Source: UBA6770 sp965660875 (lineage in GTDB: Bacteria > Bacteroidota > Bacteroidia > Flavobacteriales_G > Salibacteraceae). Taken from it: a stretch of 64,000 bases of DNA. Below are positions 52,954 to 61,481 of this stretch, piece by piece (the first letter of the stretch is position 1; every line of letters starts with the position of its first letter). Made by a program: the position numbers and the translations under genes. Where the stretch lies: NCBI GenBank assembly GCA_965660875.1, contig CBFIBQ010000004.1, forward strand, positions 74,462 through 138,461, written 5' to 3'. The notes beneath the pieces are model-generated. The model saw only the letters and a list, made by a program, of their open reading frames with translations. It made no database searches and had not been told where the DNA came from.

Positions 52954-53166
52954 CTATTTTTCTGAATCAGGCTTTCCTTTGTAAGCCGAACTGTTGTGTC
53001 TGCGCCGAATATAGAATAGAAACCCTGCAACCAAAGGCAATAAAAAGATCATGTATTCTGGCTCTTGATCGTTAGGCAACGTGAGATATGAGTAAACTGC
53101 AAATCCTCCAGAAATGATGGCAACGGCTAGCCATACGTATTGCATAATTTTATTGTAACGTTCCAT
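52954..53166 (-). CDS. Small two-TM membrane protein, conserved position
   Basis: 70 residues: TM helices at about 9-28 (YVWLAVAIISGGFAVYSYL) and 38-52 (YMIFLLPLVAGFLFYI), then a basic/polar tail. No known function. It sits 6 nt after lptC in the envelope cluster, where similar small genes are found in related genomes. Confidence 0.75.
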   Translation of the reverse strand: MERYNKIMQYVWLAVAIISGGFAVYSYLTLPNDQEPEYMIFLLPLVAGFLFYIRRRHNSSAYKGKPDSEK

Positions 53167-53172
53167 AGTTTC

Positions 53173-53745
53173 TTATTGCAAGCTGTCTTCTTCAACAGCT
53201 ATTGTTCCTTTAATATTTTTAATTCGGTATTTGGTAAATTGCTGATTTGCTTCTAATCCGTCTCCATAAATGATTTCGTCGGGAGTGGTAATTTTTACGA
53301 ATTCTTCCGTATAGATTTTCTCTTCAGCCTGAAGCCAAATAAGGTGTTCCGTATTCAGTGTTTCTTCTTTTCCGTTTACTACCTCTACATTGTGCTTTAC
53401 TTCTACGCGCTTTTCTTCTGTGTAATTGATCGCATAATCTGCCTTTAAAGTGGATTGAAGGCCACCTATACTATCGTAAAAAAACAGCTCCAAACCTTTT
53501 GGAAACTCCACGTAAGGATTTTCTGCGTTGGTCCATCGTTGAAGTTCAGGAGTGACAATTTTAAGACGCAGTACCGCACTGTCGCTGTATATTATCTCTG
53601 TATTTATAGATACTTCAACAGGTTTGTCGGTAGCATCAACGAGTTCTGGAATATCTTCAACAGGCTGATCTGAGCAGCTATTAAAAAACATAGCCGCAAC
53701 TGCAGTTGCGGCTAATATTTTTAGCGTATTTAAATGAAATATCAA
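53173..53745 (-). CDS. lptC: LPS export periplasmic protein LptC
   Basis: 190 residues with an N-terminal hydrophobic segment followed by Cys (FFNSCSDQP), so a lipoprotein or TM-anchored form. The remainder is OstA/LptC-like beta-jellyroll: LRLKIVTPELQRW, ADYAINYTEEKRVEVKHNVEVVN, LIWLQAEEKIYTEEFVKITT and YGDGLEANQQF. LptC hands LPS from LptBFG to the LptA bridge. It lies in the coaX-FadL-TPR-lptC cluster typical of Bacteroidota. Confidence 0.88.
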   Translation of the reverse strand: MIFHLNTLKILAATAVAAMFFNSCSDQPVEDIPELVDATDKPVEVSINTEIIYSDSAVLRLKIVTPELQRWTNAENPYVEFPKGLELFFYDSIGGLQSTLKADYAINYTEEKRVEVKHNVEVVNGKEETLNTEHLIWLQAEEKIYTEEFVKITTPDEIIYGDGLEANQQFTKYRIKNIKGTIAVEEDSLQ

Positions 53746-53750
53746 AAACC

Positions 53751-55079
53751 TTAGTTGAAACGAACTTTGGTTGTTTCGTTAATCCAACCGCCAATTTTTA
53801 TATCACTTCCCTCTTGAATGTTGTGGAAAAAGCACTCCGATTTTTCTGGATAACGACTTTTAGCCTTTGCGATTTTATTGTTTACGGACGTTCTCAGTTC
53901 GGCATTCTTTGCAGCAGCTGTTTGATATTTGTCTACTGCAGCCCAATACCCAGCTCTTTTTTGACATTCGTTTTCTCCCCAAGATCCAGCACCACCTAAA
54001 TAAGCGTCGCCAATCATCATGTATGCTTCACCAGAGTTTGGATCTGCGGCTAATGCTTTTAGTGCTTTATTTTTAGCGCTTGCATATTGCGCAGAACTTA
54101 ACAGACAAAGTCCTGAACGCAATGCTGCCTTTGCTTTAAATGGATTAATTTCTGCTTTGTCTTCCATTTGGTCAGCTAGGTTATACGCCTCGTCATAGTA
54201 CTTGATAGCAGAGGAGCAATCCGATTTTTTTACATACCAATTTGCAATACTCCATGCCGCAAGAGCTGAAGGTTCTTTTTCTTGGAGCTTTTTAGCAACA
54301 TCAATGTAGAAGTCAAATTCGTCGCACTCTTTTGTGTTTAGCAGAGATAAAATCTCTTTTAATTGTTCCACATTATCTGGATCCTTTTCAAATTTTGGTT
54401 TAAATGCTTTAACCAAATCCTCACAATCAGCAACTTGTTTGAAGAACTGTAGTAGGTTGTCTCCAGACTTCTGATAGTTCACCTTCGTTTTTTCACGAGT
54501 GCTGTTTTTCACGTTGTAATCGGCAATGGCTTTCAGTTTTGGATATAAGTTAATCACATCCTCTTTGGTACATAATTTTTTACGGTACATGTTATAGCGC
54601 GTTTGGTACATATATACTAGTGCGCCTGCTTCCATATCATTTCCCTGAAGTTCTAATGACTCTTCAAACATCGCATATGCTTCAGCTGCCGCGTTTGGGT
54701 TGTATTTAGATAGATCCGCTGCTTTTCTTCCTAGAACAAATCCACGCTCGCCAAAATGTTCTATTCGCGCATCATATACCATCATTAGTGTATCCACCAA
54801 TTTATTTTTTAACTCCTTATTTGCTTTGTTAGCTTTTATTTGTCTCGCATAAAGCTTCGCTCCCTTTACATAAATAGATTTAGAGCACTTTGGGCAAATT
54901 TCAAATACATTTTTCCAATACTTCAGCGACTCTCCGTATTGCTTTTGTTTGTAGTAGTCTTGATACAGTGATAGGTTTTTGATACAGTTAAGACTGTCTT
55001 CCGGAGTTGCACCAAACTTTTGGGCTTGTATGCTTGTGGCTCCTATTATCATTACTACTGCTACTATTAACTTCTTCAT
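53751..55079 (-). CDS. Secreted TPR-repeat protein
   Basis: 442 residues, signal peptide MKKLIVAVVMIIGATSIQAQ. Mature protein is all-helical with several TPR units, such as YQDYYKQKQYGESLKYWKNV, AVTI-like SALAAWSIANWYVKKSDC and PNSGEAYMMIGDAYLGGAG. A Cys-rich segment (ICPKCSKSI) may bind a metal or form disulfides. Located between FadL-like and lptC; periplasmic role unknown. Position suggests outer-membrane or LPS assembly. Confidence 0.82.
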   Translation of the reverse strand: MKKLIVAVVMIIGATSIQAQKFGATPEDSLNCIKNLSLYQDYYKQKQYGESLKYWKNVFEICPKCSKSIYVKGAKLYARQIKANKANKELKNKLVDTLMMVYDARIEHFGERGFVLGRKAADLSKYNPNAAAEAYAMFEESLELQGNDMEAGALVYMYQTRYNMYRKKLCTKEDVINLYPKLKAIADYNVKNSTREKTKVNYQKSGDNLLQFFKQVADCEDLVKAFKPKFEKDPDNVEQLKEILSLLNTKECDEFDFYIDVAKKLQEKEPSALAAWSIANWYVKKSDCSSAIKYYDEAYNLADQMEDKAEINPFKAKAALRSGLCLLSSAQYASAKNKALKALAADPNSGEAYMMIGDAYLGGAGSWGENECQKRAGYWAAVDKYQTAAAKNAELRTSVNNKIAKAKSRYPEKSECFFHNIQEGSDIKIGGWINETTKVRFN

Positions 55080-55091
55080 CGATTATCTGTT

Positions 55092-56381
55092 TTAATTGTA
55101 TTTGCTTCTCTTAAACCAGCCGTCAAATTTATGCGGGTTCATCGAGAGGCCAATAAACAAGTTTGTGAAATTTTCTTTAACTATTGCGTTACCTTCCTGT
55201 CCTCTTGAACCAATTTCAATGCCAAAGTTGAATGTTGACTTCATTTTGGTTTTTTGAAGTGGTATTCCAATGCCTGCTGTTCCAGCTATTTGCGATAACT
55301 GCTCCCCATTAAAGTTTAACCGAGTATTCTCATACCGCACTCCAGCTCTGTAACGAATGGATTGAAAAAATGTAGCCACAGGATCTGGGTCAGCAACAAA
55401 CTGAACTCCGCCAGATAACGCATTTCCATCCGACATAGAAAAAGGAACATCGATTAGTGCCAATTCCGACCATGAGGTAGTGGAGTATTCAGCAGAAAGT
55501 ATCCAACTATTCGATAGGTAAAAAGCAATTCCAGCGCTAAACTCTGATGGTAAGGTAAGGTTACCTTCTTCAGAAATATCTTGAACGGTGTCAATAATGT
55601 TATCGCTTAATCCCACAGGACGATAGGTATATGAAAGCTGTTGGTTATTCGCATTAATATTGCTGCTTGGTTTGTAATTAACTGCTCCAGAAACCCAGGC
55701 TTCTTTCCCAATTTTACGCTGATACAAAATGCCAAAATCAATTCCAACGTCATTGATGTTTGTACGATTAATAAGTTTGGAACTGGTTACGTTGGCGTTA
55801 TCAACAAAATTTGAAACGGACCTTGATGTTTGCGAAAACCCAAAATAATAATGTGCTTGAACGCCCAACATAAGTTTATTTTTTTCATCCAACCAGGGCA
55901 TACCACCGATACCTCCAGTTGCCCTGTTGTAACCACCTTCACCCGTGTAGGTAAACTCAAAATCACCAAGGGCATCCGAGCTTTGAGGTGCGGTAATATC
56001 GTACCCAATCCTTGTGTAAGGTCCCATCGAAAAAGCTGCACCGAACCGTTTGCCCATTGGGAAACCGAATGCTACTCCGTTAATGTATTGACTGGAAACA
56101 CTTTGTGTAGTTGTTGGGGTACTGACTTGCAGAAAGTCTGCGTGTACGTCAACTGCAAAGGTGGGTTGTTCTAAGCTTGCAAATGCAGCCGAGTTTTTTA
56201 GATTGAGCAGAAAAGGGTCAGCTAAAGCTACCTGAGCTTCGCCCATTGCTTTGTAATTTGAAAAACTATTTGAATTCGGGTCACCAATACCATAGAATGA
56301 ATACGGAGAGCCGGTAGTTGTTTGCGCTAACGAATTTAGAGCAGTTAAAAAAAGAAGAGCGGCTACTACAAGCTTATTCAT
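55092..56381 (-). CDS. Outer-membrane protein of the FadL/OmpP1 type
   Basis: 429 residues. Signal peptide ends LNSLAQ. The N-terminal GSPYSFYGIGDPNSNSFSNY is the usual Bacteroidota OmpP1-like start, then GEAQVALADPFLLNLKNSAAF, with barrel strands throughout (WILSAEYSTTSW, GIGIPLQKTKMKSTFNFGI). The FadL family carries hydrophobic compounds; the subset here is thought to be an envelope barrel without a known substrate. It overlaps coaX by 8 nt at its start. Confidence 0.82.
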   Translation of the reverse strand: MNKLVVAALLFLTALNSLAQTTTGSPYSFYGIGDPNSNSFSNYKAMGEAQVALADPFLLNLKNSAAFASLEQPTFAVDVHADFLQVSTPTTTQSVSSQYINGVAFGFPMGKRFGAAFSMGPYTRIGYDITAPQSSDALGDFEFTYTGEGGYNRATGGIGGMPWLDEKNKLMLGVQAHYYFGFSQTSRSVSNFVDNANVTSSKLINRTNINDVGIDFGILYQRKIGKEAWVSGAVNYKPSSNINANNQQLSYTYRPVGLSDNIIDTVQDISEEGNLTLPSEFSAGIAFYLSNSWILSAEYSTTSWSELALIDVPFSMSDGNALSGGVQFVADPDPVATFFQSIRYRAGVRYENTRLNFNGEQLSQIAGTAGIGIPLQKTKMKSTFNFGIEIGSRGQEGNAIVKENFTNLFIGLSMNPHKFDGWFKRSKYN

Positions 56382-57096
56382 TGAATATCAATACTTCGTT
56401 CAAACCTTCAAGTGTAAGATTTGGGCGTGCAAAAATGGTGTTTTTTAATGCCTTAGCAAAATGCTTTGCATCTCCTCCTGTTAAAACAACCTTTAAATCA
56501 GAATATTGTTTCTTATAGAGGTTAATTACCCCTTCAATTTCCTTTTCGAGCCCAAACTGCACGCCGCTTTGAATGGAGTTCGGGGTATTTGTACCAATTA
56601 AATCAACGGTTGTATTTGGGGCACAAATTGGCAATTTGGCCGTAAAGTGATTTAAGGCTTGAAACCGCATAGTGAGTCCTGGACTGATTCCTCCCCCAAA
56701 ATAATTCCCCTTAGTATCTACAAAGTCGTACTTAATGCACGTGCCGCAATCTATGGCTAAAGCTGAACTGTCAGGATAAATGCTTTGCAATGCAACAGCA
56801 TTTGCCAGACGATCTAAGCCCAATGTTTCGGGTGTTTCGTAAAGGTTTTTAACGGGAGTTTTGGCGGTGTAGTCAAAATTGAGAACTACCTTACACGAAG
56901 CCAATAATTTTTCGAGTTGCTGATTGTGCTGCACCACCGAGCTAACAATGCACTTTTCTATTTTGTTATTTATCAAAAGTGCTTCTGTTACCGATAAAAG
57001 TACTTTTGGCTTGACGCGTTTTTTCTCCACTAGGTTTTGGCCATCAAATAAAGCCAGCTTACACAGCGTATTACCAATATCTATAACTAAATGCAT
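56374..57096 (-). CDS. coaX: Type III pantothenate kinase
   Basis: About 240 residues from ATG 57096. The ASKHA-fold P-loop-like start is LVIDIGNTLCKLALFD, with LGLDRLANAVAL (about 95-106), SALAIDCGTCIKYDFV and GGGISPGLTMRFQAL (DxGT/GGGxxPG motifs). It catalyses the first step of coenzyme A synthesis without feedback by CoA. It is the first gene of the envelope cluster. Confidence 0.93.
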   Translation of the reverse strand: MHLVIDIGNTLCKLALFDGQNLVEKKRVKPKVLLSVTEALLINNKIEKCIVSSVVQHNQQLEKLLASCKVVLNFDYTAKTPVKNLYETPETLGLDRLANAVALQSIYPDSSALAIDCGTCIKYDFVDTKGNYFGGGISPGLTMRFQALNHFTAKLPICAPNTTVDLIGTNTPNSIQSGVQFGLEKEIEGVINLYKKQYSDLKVVLTGGDAKHFAKALKNTIFARPNLTLEGLNEVLIFNE

Positions 57097-57156
57097 GTGC
57101 TGCAAAGGTACATTTACCCGAAGTACTCGGTATCTTTTTCTATTTGTTTAAAATCT

Positions 57157-57188
57157 TTGATGCTGGTTTATAATTTTATTTAAATTTG
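57157..57188 (+). promoter_or_regulatory. Promoter of tRNA-Phe
   Basis: TTG (57157-57159), a 21-nt spacer and TAAATTTG (57181-57188), ending 13 nt before the tRNA. Confidence 0.65.
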
Positions 57189-57201
57189 CCGCCCACAAAA
57201 C

Positions 57202-57274
57202 GGTGCCTTAGCTCAGTTGGTAGAGCACAGGACTGAAAATCCTGGTGTCCCTGGTTCGATTCCTGGAGGCACCA
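57202..57274 (+). tRNA. tRNA-Phe (GAA)
   Basis: A 73-nt cloverleaf: acceptor GGTGCCT/AGGCACC, D-arm TAGCTCAGTTGGTAGAGC, anticodon loop CTGAAAA (GAA), T-arm CCTGG-TTCGATT-CCTGG, discriminator A. The 3' end (22 bp) is repeated at 57654-57675, beyond a GIY-YIG gene. Confidence 0.95.
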
Positions 57275-57280
57275 CCGCAA

Positions 57281-57307
57281 AAGCCCTTCATTTTTGAGGG
57301 GCTTTTT
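57281..57307 (+). terminator. Terminator of tRNA-Phe
   Basis: AAGCCCTTCA/TGAGGGGCTT (10 bp with one wobble), a 4-T loop and a T run, 7 nt after the tRNA and 5 nt before the GIY-YIG start codon. Confidence 0.88.
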
Positions 57308-57311
57308 GTTT

Positions 57312-57620
57312 ATGAAATACTTCACTTACATATTGCAGAGTATGAAAGATGGTAAATTTTACATTGGCCAGACTGAGGATTTAGAAAAACGATTGATTCG
57401 ACATAACAATGGGAGTGAAAAATACACGAGCAAACTTTTGCCATGGAATTTGGTTTGGTATGCTGAACATAACAATAGAAAAAAGGCTTTCGGATTGGAG
57501 AAAAAATTAAAAGGGATGAAAAGCCGTGCACGACTGATAACTTATATTGCGGAACATCCTGTCCCGGGCTCCGAAAACCTTCAAATTTCCAATTTGATAG
57601 ATTTTCGAGAGTCCACGTAA
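57312..57620 (+). CDS. GIY-YIG endonuclease, inserted at tRNA-Phe
   Basis: About 102 residues from ATG 57312; an upstream in-frame TTG overlaps the terminator. The GIY-YIG domain covers residues 1-80: YFTYILQS (GIY-like), KFYIGQTEDLEKRLIRHN (YIG, catalytic Arg region), and a Glu in GLEKKLKGMKSRARL. Stand-alone proteins of this kind are UvrC-N-like/homing-type nucleases of unknown target. It lies between the complete tRNA-Phe with its terminator and a duplicated tRNA 3' end with a second terminator, so it appears to have arrived with the tRNA-end copy. Confidence 0.9.
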   Translation: MKYFTYILQSMKDGKFYIGQTEDLEKRLIRHNNGSEKYTSKLLPWNLVWYAEHNNRKKAFGLEKKLKGMKSRARLITYIAEHPVPGSENLQISNLIDFREST

Positions 57621-57653
57621 AATGAAGCAATTAAAAATTGCCATTTTACGGGA

Positions 57654-57675
57654 TTCGATTCCTGGAGGCACCACC
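57654..57675 (+). repeat. Second copy of the tRNA-Phe 3' end (22 bp)
   Basis: The repeat begins TTCGATTCCTGGAGGCACCA and continues CC. It is identical to 57255-57276, covering the T-loop 3' part, the acceptor 3' strand and the following CC. It lies 33 nt after the GIY-YIG stop codon, 399 bp from the original. A direct repeat restoring a tRNA 3' end is the signature of site-specific insertion into a tRNA gene. Confidence 0.93.
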
Positions 57676-57679
57676 AGAA

Positions 57680-57713
57680 AAACCCTTTAACTCATTGATT
57701 TAAAGGGTTTTTT
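57680..57713. terminator. Second terminator, after the tRNA-Phe 3'-end copy
   Basis: AAACCCTTTAA/TTAAAGGGTTT (11 bp) with a 9-nt loop and T run. It probably ends both the plus-strand transcript and, on the other strand, the OmpA-like gene, which stops at 57718. Confidence 0.85.
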
Positions 57714-57717
57714 GTTT

Positions 57718-59640
57718 TTAATTCACGTCGAGTACTGTAAACTCAACCCTTCGGTTCTCTTTTCGTCCTTGCTTGGTTGAGTTGTCTGCAATTGGTTTGC
57801 TTGAACCATAGCCCTTACCAACCACGTTTTCTCTAGGAATTCCTTTTTTTACTAAATAGCTTTTAACGGCTTCTACTCTTGCTAACGAAAGTTTATTGTT
57901 CAGTGCATCGCTTCCTACATTATCTGTGTGTCCACCCAATTCAATTTTAAGAGTTGGATTGGTTTTCATCAATTGATACAATTTATTGAGTTCCACTTTA
58001 GATGTGGATAGTAAAGTTGATTTTCCAGTTTCAAAATAAATGTTGTTTAATTGCACTGTAACACCCTTAATGATGGGGTCAAGAAAAATATCAAGTGTAA
58101 TGGGTTCAATATTACTCGTTTCGCTGTATTCAAAGGCAACACTTTTAAACAAGTAGCCACGGGTTTCGGCATAAAACGCATAATCGGAACCCTCGGATAA
58201 CATGACCAAGTATTGACCATCGGAGGGTCTTGAAAGCACCATGTTTTTTAGCTCACCATTTTCTACATTAATTAAGCGCATAGTAGCAGATATGGGCTGT
58301 TTTGTAACATTATCGTAAACTTTCCCCGTGACGTAATTACTGCGGTGGCCGAGTTTCATTTCGGGAGGTACCTTAAAACTCCATATTCTGCTTTGGTTAG
58401 CCATAATGCTCGCTGCATCAAACTCTTCTCTACTAAAATATCCAGTTTTCCCATCGGGAGAGACACACATTGATAGTTGATTTTTCTGGTCGTTTATAGG
58501 GTAACCCAAATTTCTTGGTTTTTGCCATTCTCCGTTTTCGATTTCGGTTGCGTATAGATCATAACCACCAAAACCAATGTGTCCTTTACTTGCAAAAAAT
58601 AGGGTTTGACCATTGGCATGTAAAAATGGGCTGCCTTCATTTTCTTTAGTGTTTACAGGGCTTCCTATATTTCTGGGCGTTGTCCAAGTGCCGTCTTCGT
58701 TTTTTATGGAAGTATAAATATCCAAACCACCTAGGCCATTGGGACGATCGGAAATGAAAAACAGTGTTCTGCCATCGGGACTTAGCGTTGGTTGCGCCTC
58801 GTAGTGCTTAGTATTGATTACATCACCCATATTTTTAAGTTTGGTCCACGCTCTGTTTTCATAAGTAGAGTAATACAAATCACAATTACCGAAGTTTTCT
58901 CTACTATCACTGCAATAACTGCATATTAAGGTATTTCCGTCTGCCGTAATTGTGGCAGTTCCCTCTCCTTCAGAGCTATTTATCGCTCCCTCTAGCTTTT
59001 TGGCAGTATGCCAAGACCCAGTTCTTTTGGAGTTGTAAATGTCTTCATTTTGGCTGCCTTTATACCTGCGAGTAAATACCATTTGGTTTTCGTCTCCAGT
59101 TAGAATTGGAAAATATTGTAAAGCATTTGGGTCGTTAATTGCGGCGGTCATTACATAGGGGTCAAATCGCAATGGATGCTTGTATGCCGCTGCTGCAAAT
59201 TCAACCGATTCTTTTTCATTGACCAATCTCTTTTTTAGTTTTTCAGAAGCTTGCGGGTGGCTCAATAGTTTTGAGTGCATAATCAACACCGAGTCAAATT
59301 TTCCCTCTCCTTGGTAAATTGATTTTAACCCACCAAATGCGGATAATGCAGTTTTTGAAATGGAGTCGGTGGTTAAAATGGTTTTGTAGGCAGTCTTTTG
59401 CAGGGGCTTTTCGGTGCCAGTTTTAGCTAAAGATCTTGCCAGCTGTAACCAGCCATTGTTATAAGTTGGGTCTGTTTTTACTGCTTTTTTGTAATACTTT
59501 ATTGCAGATTCTTCATCCATTGAAGACGAAGCCATCATTGCATCTTTTAGGTAACCTTCTGCTTTTATTCGCTTTTTGGACTGGGCAAATGACCCAAAAG
59601 TGAGCAGGATGGTAATTAGAATTGAAAAGACTTTAATCAT
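57718..59640 (-). CDS. PD40-repeat OmpA-family outer-membrane protein
   Basis: About 640 residues from ATG 59640. The signal peptide (LTFGSFAQ) is followed by TPR helices (AIKYYKKAVKTDPTYNNGW), then PD40/WD40-like beta-propeller units (QPTLSPDGRTLFFISDRPNG; SPFLHANGQTLFFASKG). A CarboxypepD-like domain (VTGKVYDNVTKQPISA) precedes a C-terminal OmpA peptidoglycan-binding domain (IELGGHTDNVGSDALNNKLS, ENRRVEFTV). This architecture anchors the outer membrane to peptidoglycan, as in T9SS PorE-like proteins. Cell-envelope role; partners unknown. Confidence 0.9.
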   Translation of the reverse strand: MIKVFSILITILLTFGSFAQSKKRIKAEGYLKDAMMASSSMDEESAIKYYKKAVKTDPTYNNGWLQLARSLAKTGTEKPLQKTAYKTILTTDSISKTALSAFGGLKSIYQGEGKFDSVLIMHSKLLSHPQASEKLKKRLVNEKESVEFAAAAYKHPLRFDPYVMTAAINDPNALQYFPILTGDENQMVFTRRYKGSQNEDIYNSKRTGSWHTAKKLEGAINSSEGEGTATITADGNTLICSYCSDSRENFGNCDLYYSTYENRAWTKLKNMGDVINTKHYEAQPTLSPDGRTLFFISDRPNGLGGLDIYTSIKNEDGTWTTPRNIGSPVNTKENEGSPFLHANGQTLFFASKGHIGFGGYDLYATEIENGEWQKPRNLGYPINDQKNQLSMCVSPDGKTGYFSREEFDAASIMANQSRIWSFKVPPEMKLGHRSNYVTGKVYDNVTKQPISATMRLINVENGELKNMVLSRPSDGQYLVMLSEGSDYAFYAETRGYLFKSVAFEYSETSNIEPITLDIFLDPIIKGVTVQLNNIYFETGKSTLLSTSKVELNKLYQLMKTNPTLKIELGGHTDNVGSDALNNKLSLARVEAVKSYLVKKGIPRENVVGKGYGSSKPIADNSTKQGRKENRRVEFTVLDVN

Positions 59641-59670
59641 AGTGCACATTTTCGTCGAAATTAGGTGCAA

Positions 59671-60016
59671 TTCTCAAACGTAAACGCAGGGTACCGTATA
59701 AGTCTTCAGTCGATGAATGTTGATATTTTACCGGTGAATTACATCTTTTTTGAAATATGCATACACTTCTATCCTTTTCTTGACGATTGAATTAGTTCAG
59801 AAATATGAATTGGAAATGGAACGCGCAGAACAAGTAGTGTCTCAAAGCAATTTAAAGTTTGAGGAGAAGCTTTATCGCAGTTCAGATTTTTTATTGGATT
59901 ATTATTTTAGAAGCGGAAGCATAATTTTTGGAAGCGAGATTAATGAATACCTAAATCCTACTTGATAAATCAAAAGGAGTTGGAGCAACTTCGCGAAATT
60001 GGTAGAGTAGCCCCCT
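59671..60016. other. Intergenic stretch with a short unexplained frame
   Basis: 345 nt between the PD40-OmpA and cyclase genes. The plus-strand frame at 59750-59965 (71 codons, TTG start) reads helical sequence with LYRSSDFLLDYYFRSGSIIFG, which vaguely recalls a conserved segment of M48-type metalloprotease relatives. It is followed by further frame-shifted coding-like sequence to about 60064. It may be the relic of a deleted gene; not called as a gene. Confidence 0.35.
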
Positions 60017-60766
60017 TTAAAGCGGCTTATAAAGTACTGGCTTGCTCGGGCTGGCATCGTTTTTAAAACTTGCAAAGCTGAGATTGAGGAGGTAAGTGCC
60101 GTCACTAATTTCTTCCGAAACGTAGATAAGTTCCGTTATGGAACAATCGAATCTTGGCGCATTTGGAACATTCCAAAAGGCATGATGCGCAAGGAGTTTG
60201 CCGCCATCAACTTCTTTGTCCACACTGGGTGTATCAATCAATAGGTGCTTAATTCCACGAGTTCTAATTTCTAATGCAGCTTCTTCACTTATAAACGGCG
60301 GATTTGAATCGCTGTATTGTCTCGTTTTTTTTGAATCGTCGTTAGGGAGGGAGCGAATTACGATTGCCTCAGGGTTTGGGTTGTTTTCTAAGCATTTTTG
60401 AATTTGAGTTTTAGTAATAATCAAATCTTGACCAATCTGTTCAGGTTCAACAGAAATGACCTCAGCTAAAAAAAAGAAGGTCTTTATGTGTTCGTTCACA
60501 TTATACACCTCCTTGGTAATATGCCCTAAACATTCGGTATGAGTGGAATGCCCGTGCGGGTTAAAACTAATGTCTCTAAAATTGACAGAACCACCTTTCT
60601 TTACTTCACCAACAAAACCCTCCCCTTTAACAGGTTTAATGGACATTGGTGGAACATACCACGCTGAAATACTTTTATCGCTGGGGAACGTTTCTATAGA
60701 AATATCTAATGGTTTTAGAAGGTCGACCTTCAGTGATACCCCATTATGTTCAATGGTCGCAATCAC
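60017..60766 (-). CDS. Cyclase-family / kynurenine formamidase-like hydrolase
   Basis: 249 residues, cytoplasmic. The family's metal motif HxGTHxDxP appears in the variant form NPHGHSTHTECLGHI near residues 71-85, with DISIETFPSD near the start. The GTH Gly is replaced by Ser. Members hydrolyse cyclic amides or formylkynurenine; the substrate is not determinable. Its start codon overlaps the Nfu gene's stop by 4 nt (ATGA), showing translational coupling with the Fe-S gene. Confidence 0.82.
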   Translation of the reverse strand: MIATIEHNGVSLKVDLLKPLDISIETFPSDKSISAWYVPPMSIKPVKGEGFVGEVKKGGSVNFRDISFNPHGHSTHTECLGHITKEVYNVNEHIKTFFFLAEVISVEPEQIGQDLIITKTQIQKCLENNPNPEAIVIRSLPNDDSKKTRQYSDSNPPFISEEAALEIRTRGIKHLLIDTPSVDKEVDGGKLLAHHAFWNVPNAPRFDCSITELIYVSEEISDGTYLLNLSFASFKNDASPSKPVLYKPL

Positions 60767-61392
60767 TCCTCTAAGGCAACGATTTCAGTAATTTCTGGCA
60801 TCATTTGGTTAAACAACCCTTGGATACCATTTTTTAAGGTTACACTGGAAGACGGGCAGCCACTGCATGAACCCTTTAGAATTACAGTAACCGTACCTTC
60901 ACCATCATAAGAATGATAATCAATAGCTCCTCCATCACTTTCAACAGCTGGACGCACATAATCCTCTAAAATTTCTACGATTCTTTTTTCAGTTTCAGTT
61001 GTGGGCTTTTGAGCGGGTGCACGTTCTGCTTTTTTCTCAGTTGCAGTGGCCTTTTCAGTTGTTATGGTTTTTGGGTTTTCTGTGAAAATATCGTGACCCG
61101 TTGATAAATACTCCTGAATGTAGGAACGAACCTCCGCAAATACTTCTTGCCAGTCTACCAAATCATTCTTAGTGATGGTTATAAAATCGTTTGAGAAAAA
61201 CACTCCCGTAACGAATGGGAATGTAAATAGCCGAGCAGCTAAAGGTGCTTTAGTGGTCTCACTAACGTCGTTAAACTCTACACTAGAACCTTGCTCTGTA
61301 AAAGCTAGGTTACATACAAACTTCATTGTAGCCGGATTTGGAGTGCTTTCGGCATATACTGAAATGGGTATTTTTTTTTCTGCGGTATCCAT
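60763..61392 (-). CDS. nfuA: Nfu-type Fe-S cluster scaffold protein
   Basis: About 209 residues from ATG 61392; upstream in-frame codons to 61449 look non-homologous. N-terminal Nfu_N domain (IPISVYAESTPNPATMKFV), a 30-residue charged linker, then the NifU C-terminal domain with the [4Fe-4S] motif GSCSGCPSSSVTLKNGI (CxxC). It assembles and delivers Fe-S clusters. It overlaps the following cyclase gene by 4 nt. Confidence 0.92.
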   Translation of the reverse strand: MDTAEKKIPISVYAESTPNPATMKFVCNLAFTEQGSSVEFNDVSETTKAPLAARLFTFPFVTGVFFSNDFITITKNDLVDWQEVFAEVRSYIQEYLSTGHDIFTENPKTITTEKATATEKKAERAPAQKPTTETEKRIVEILEDYVRPAVESDGGAIDYHSYDGEGTVTVILKGSCSGCPSSSVTLKNGIQGLFNQMMPEITEIVALEE

Positions 61393-61481
61393 AAAACAGG
61401 TATTTAGTTTATGCAAATTTAAGCTGAAGGAAGCAGTGGTCTCGTACAACGAGTGGATTATTGTTATAATTTTGTAACTTC

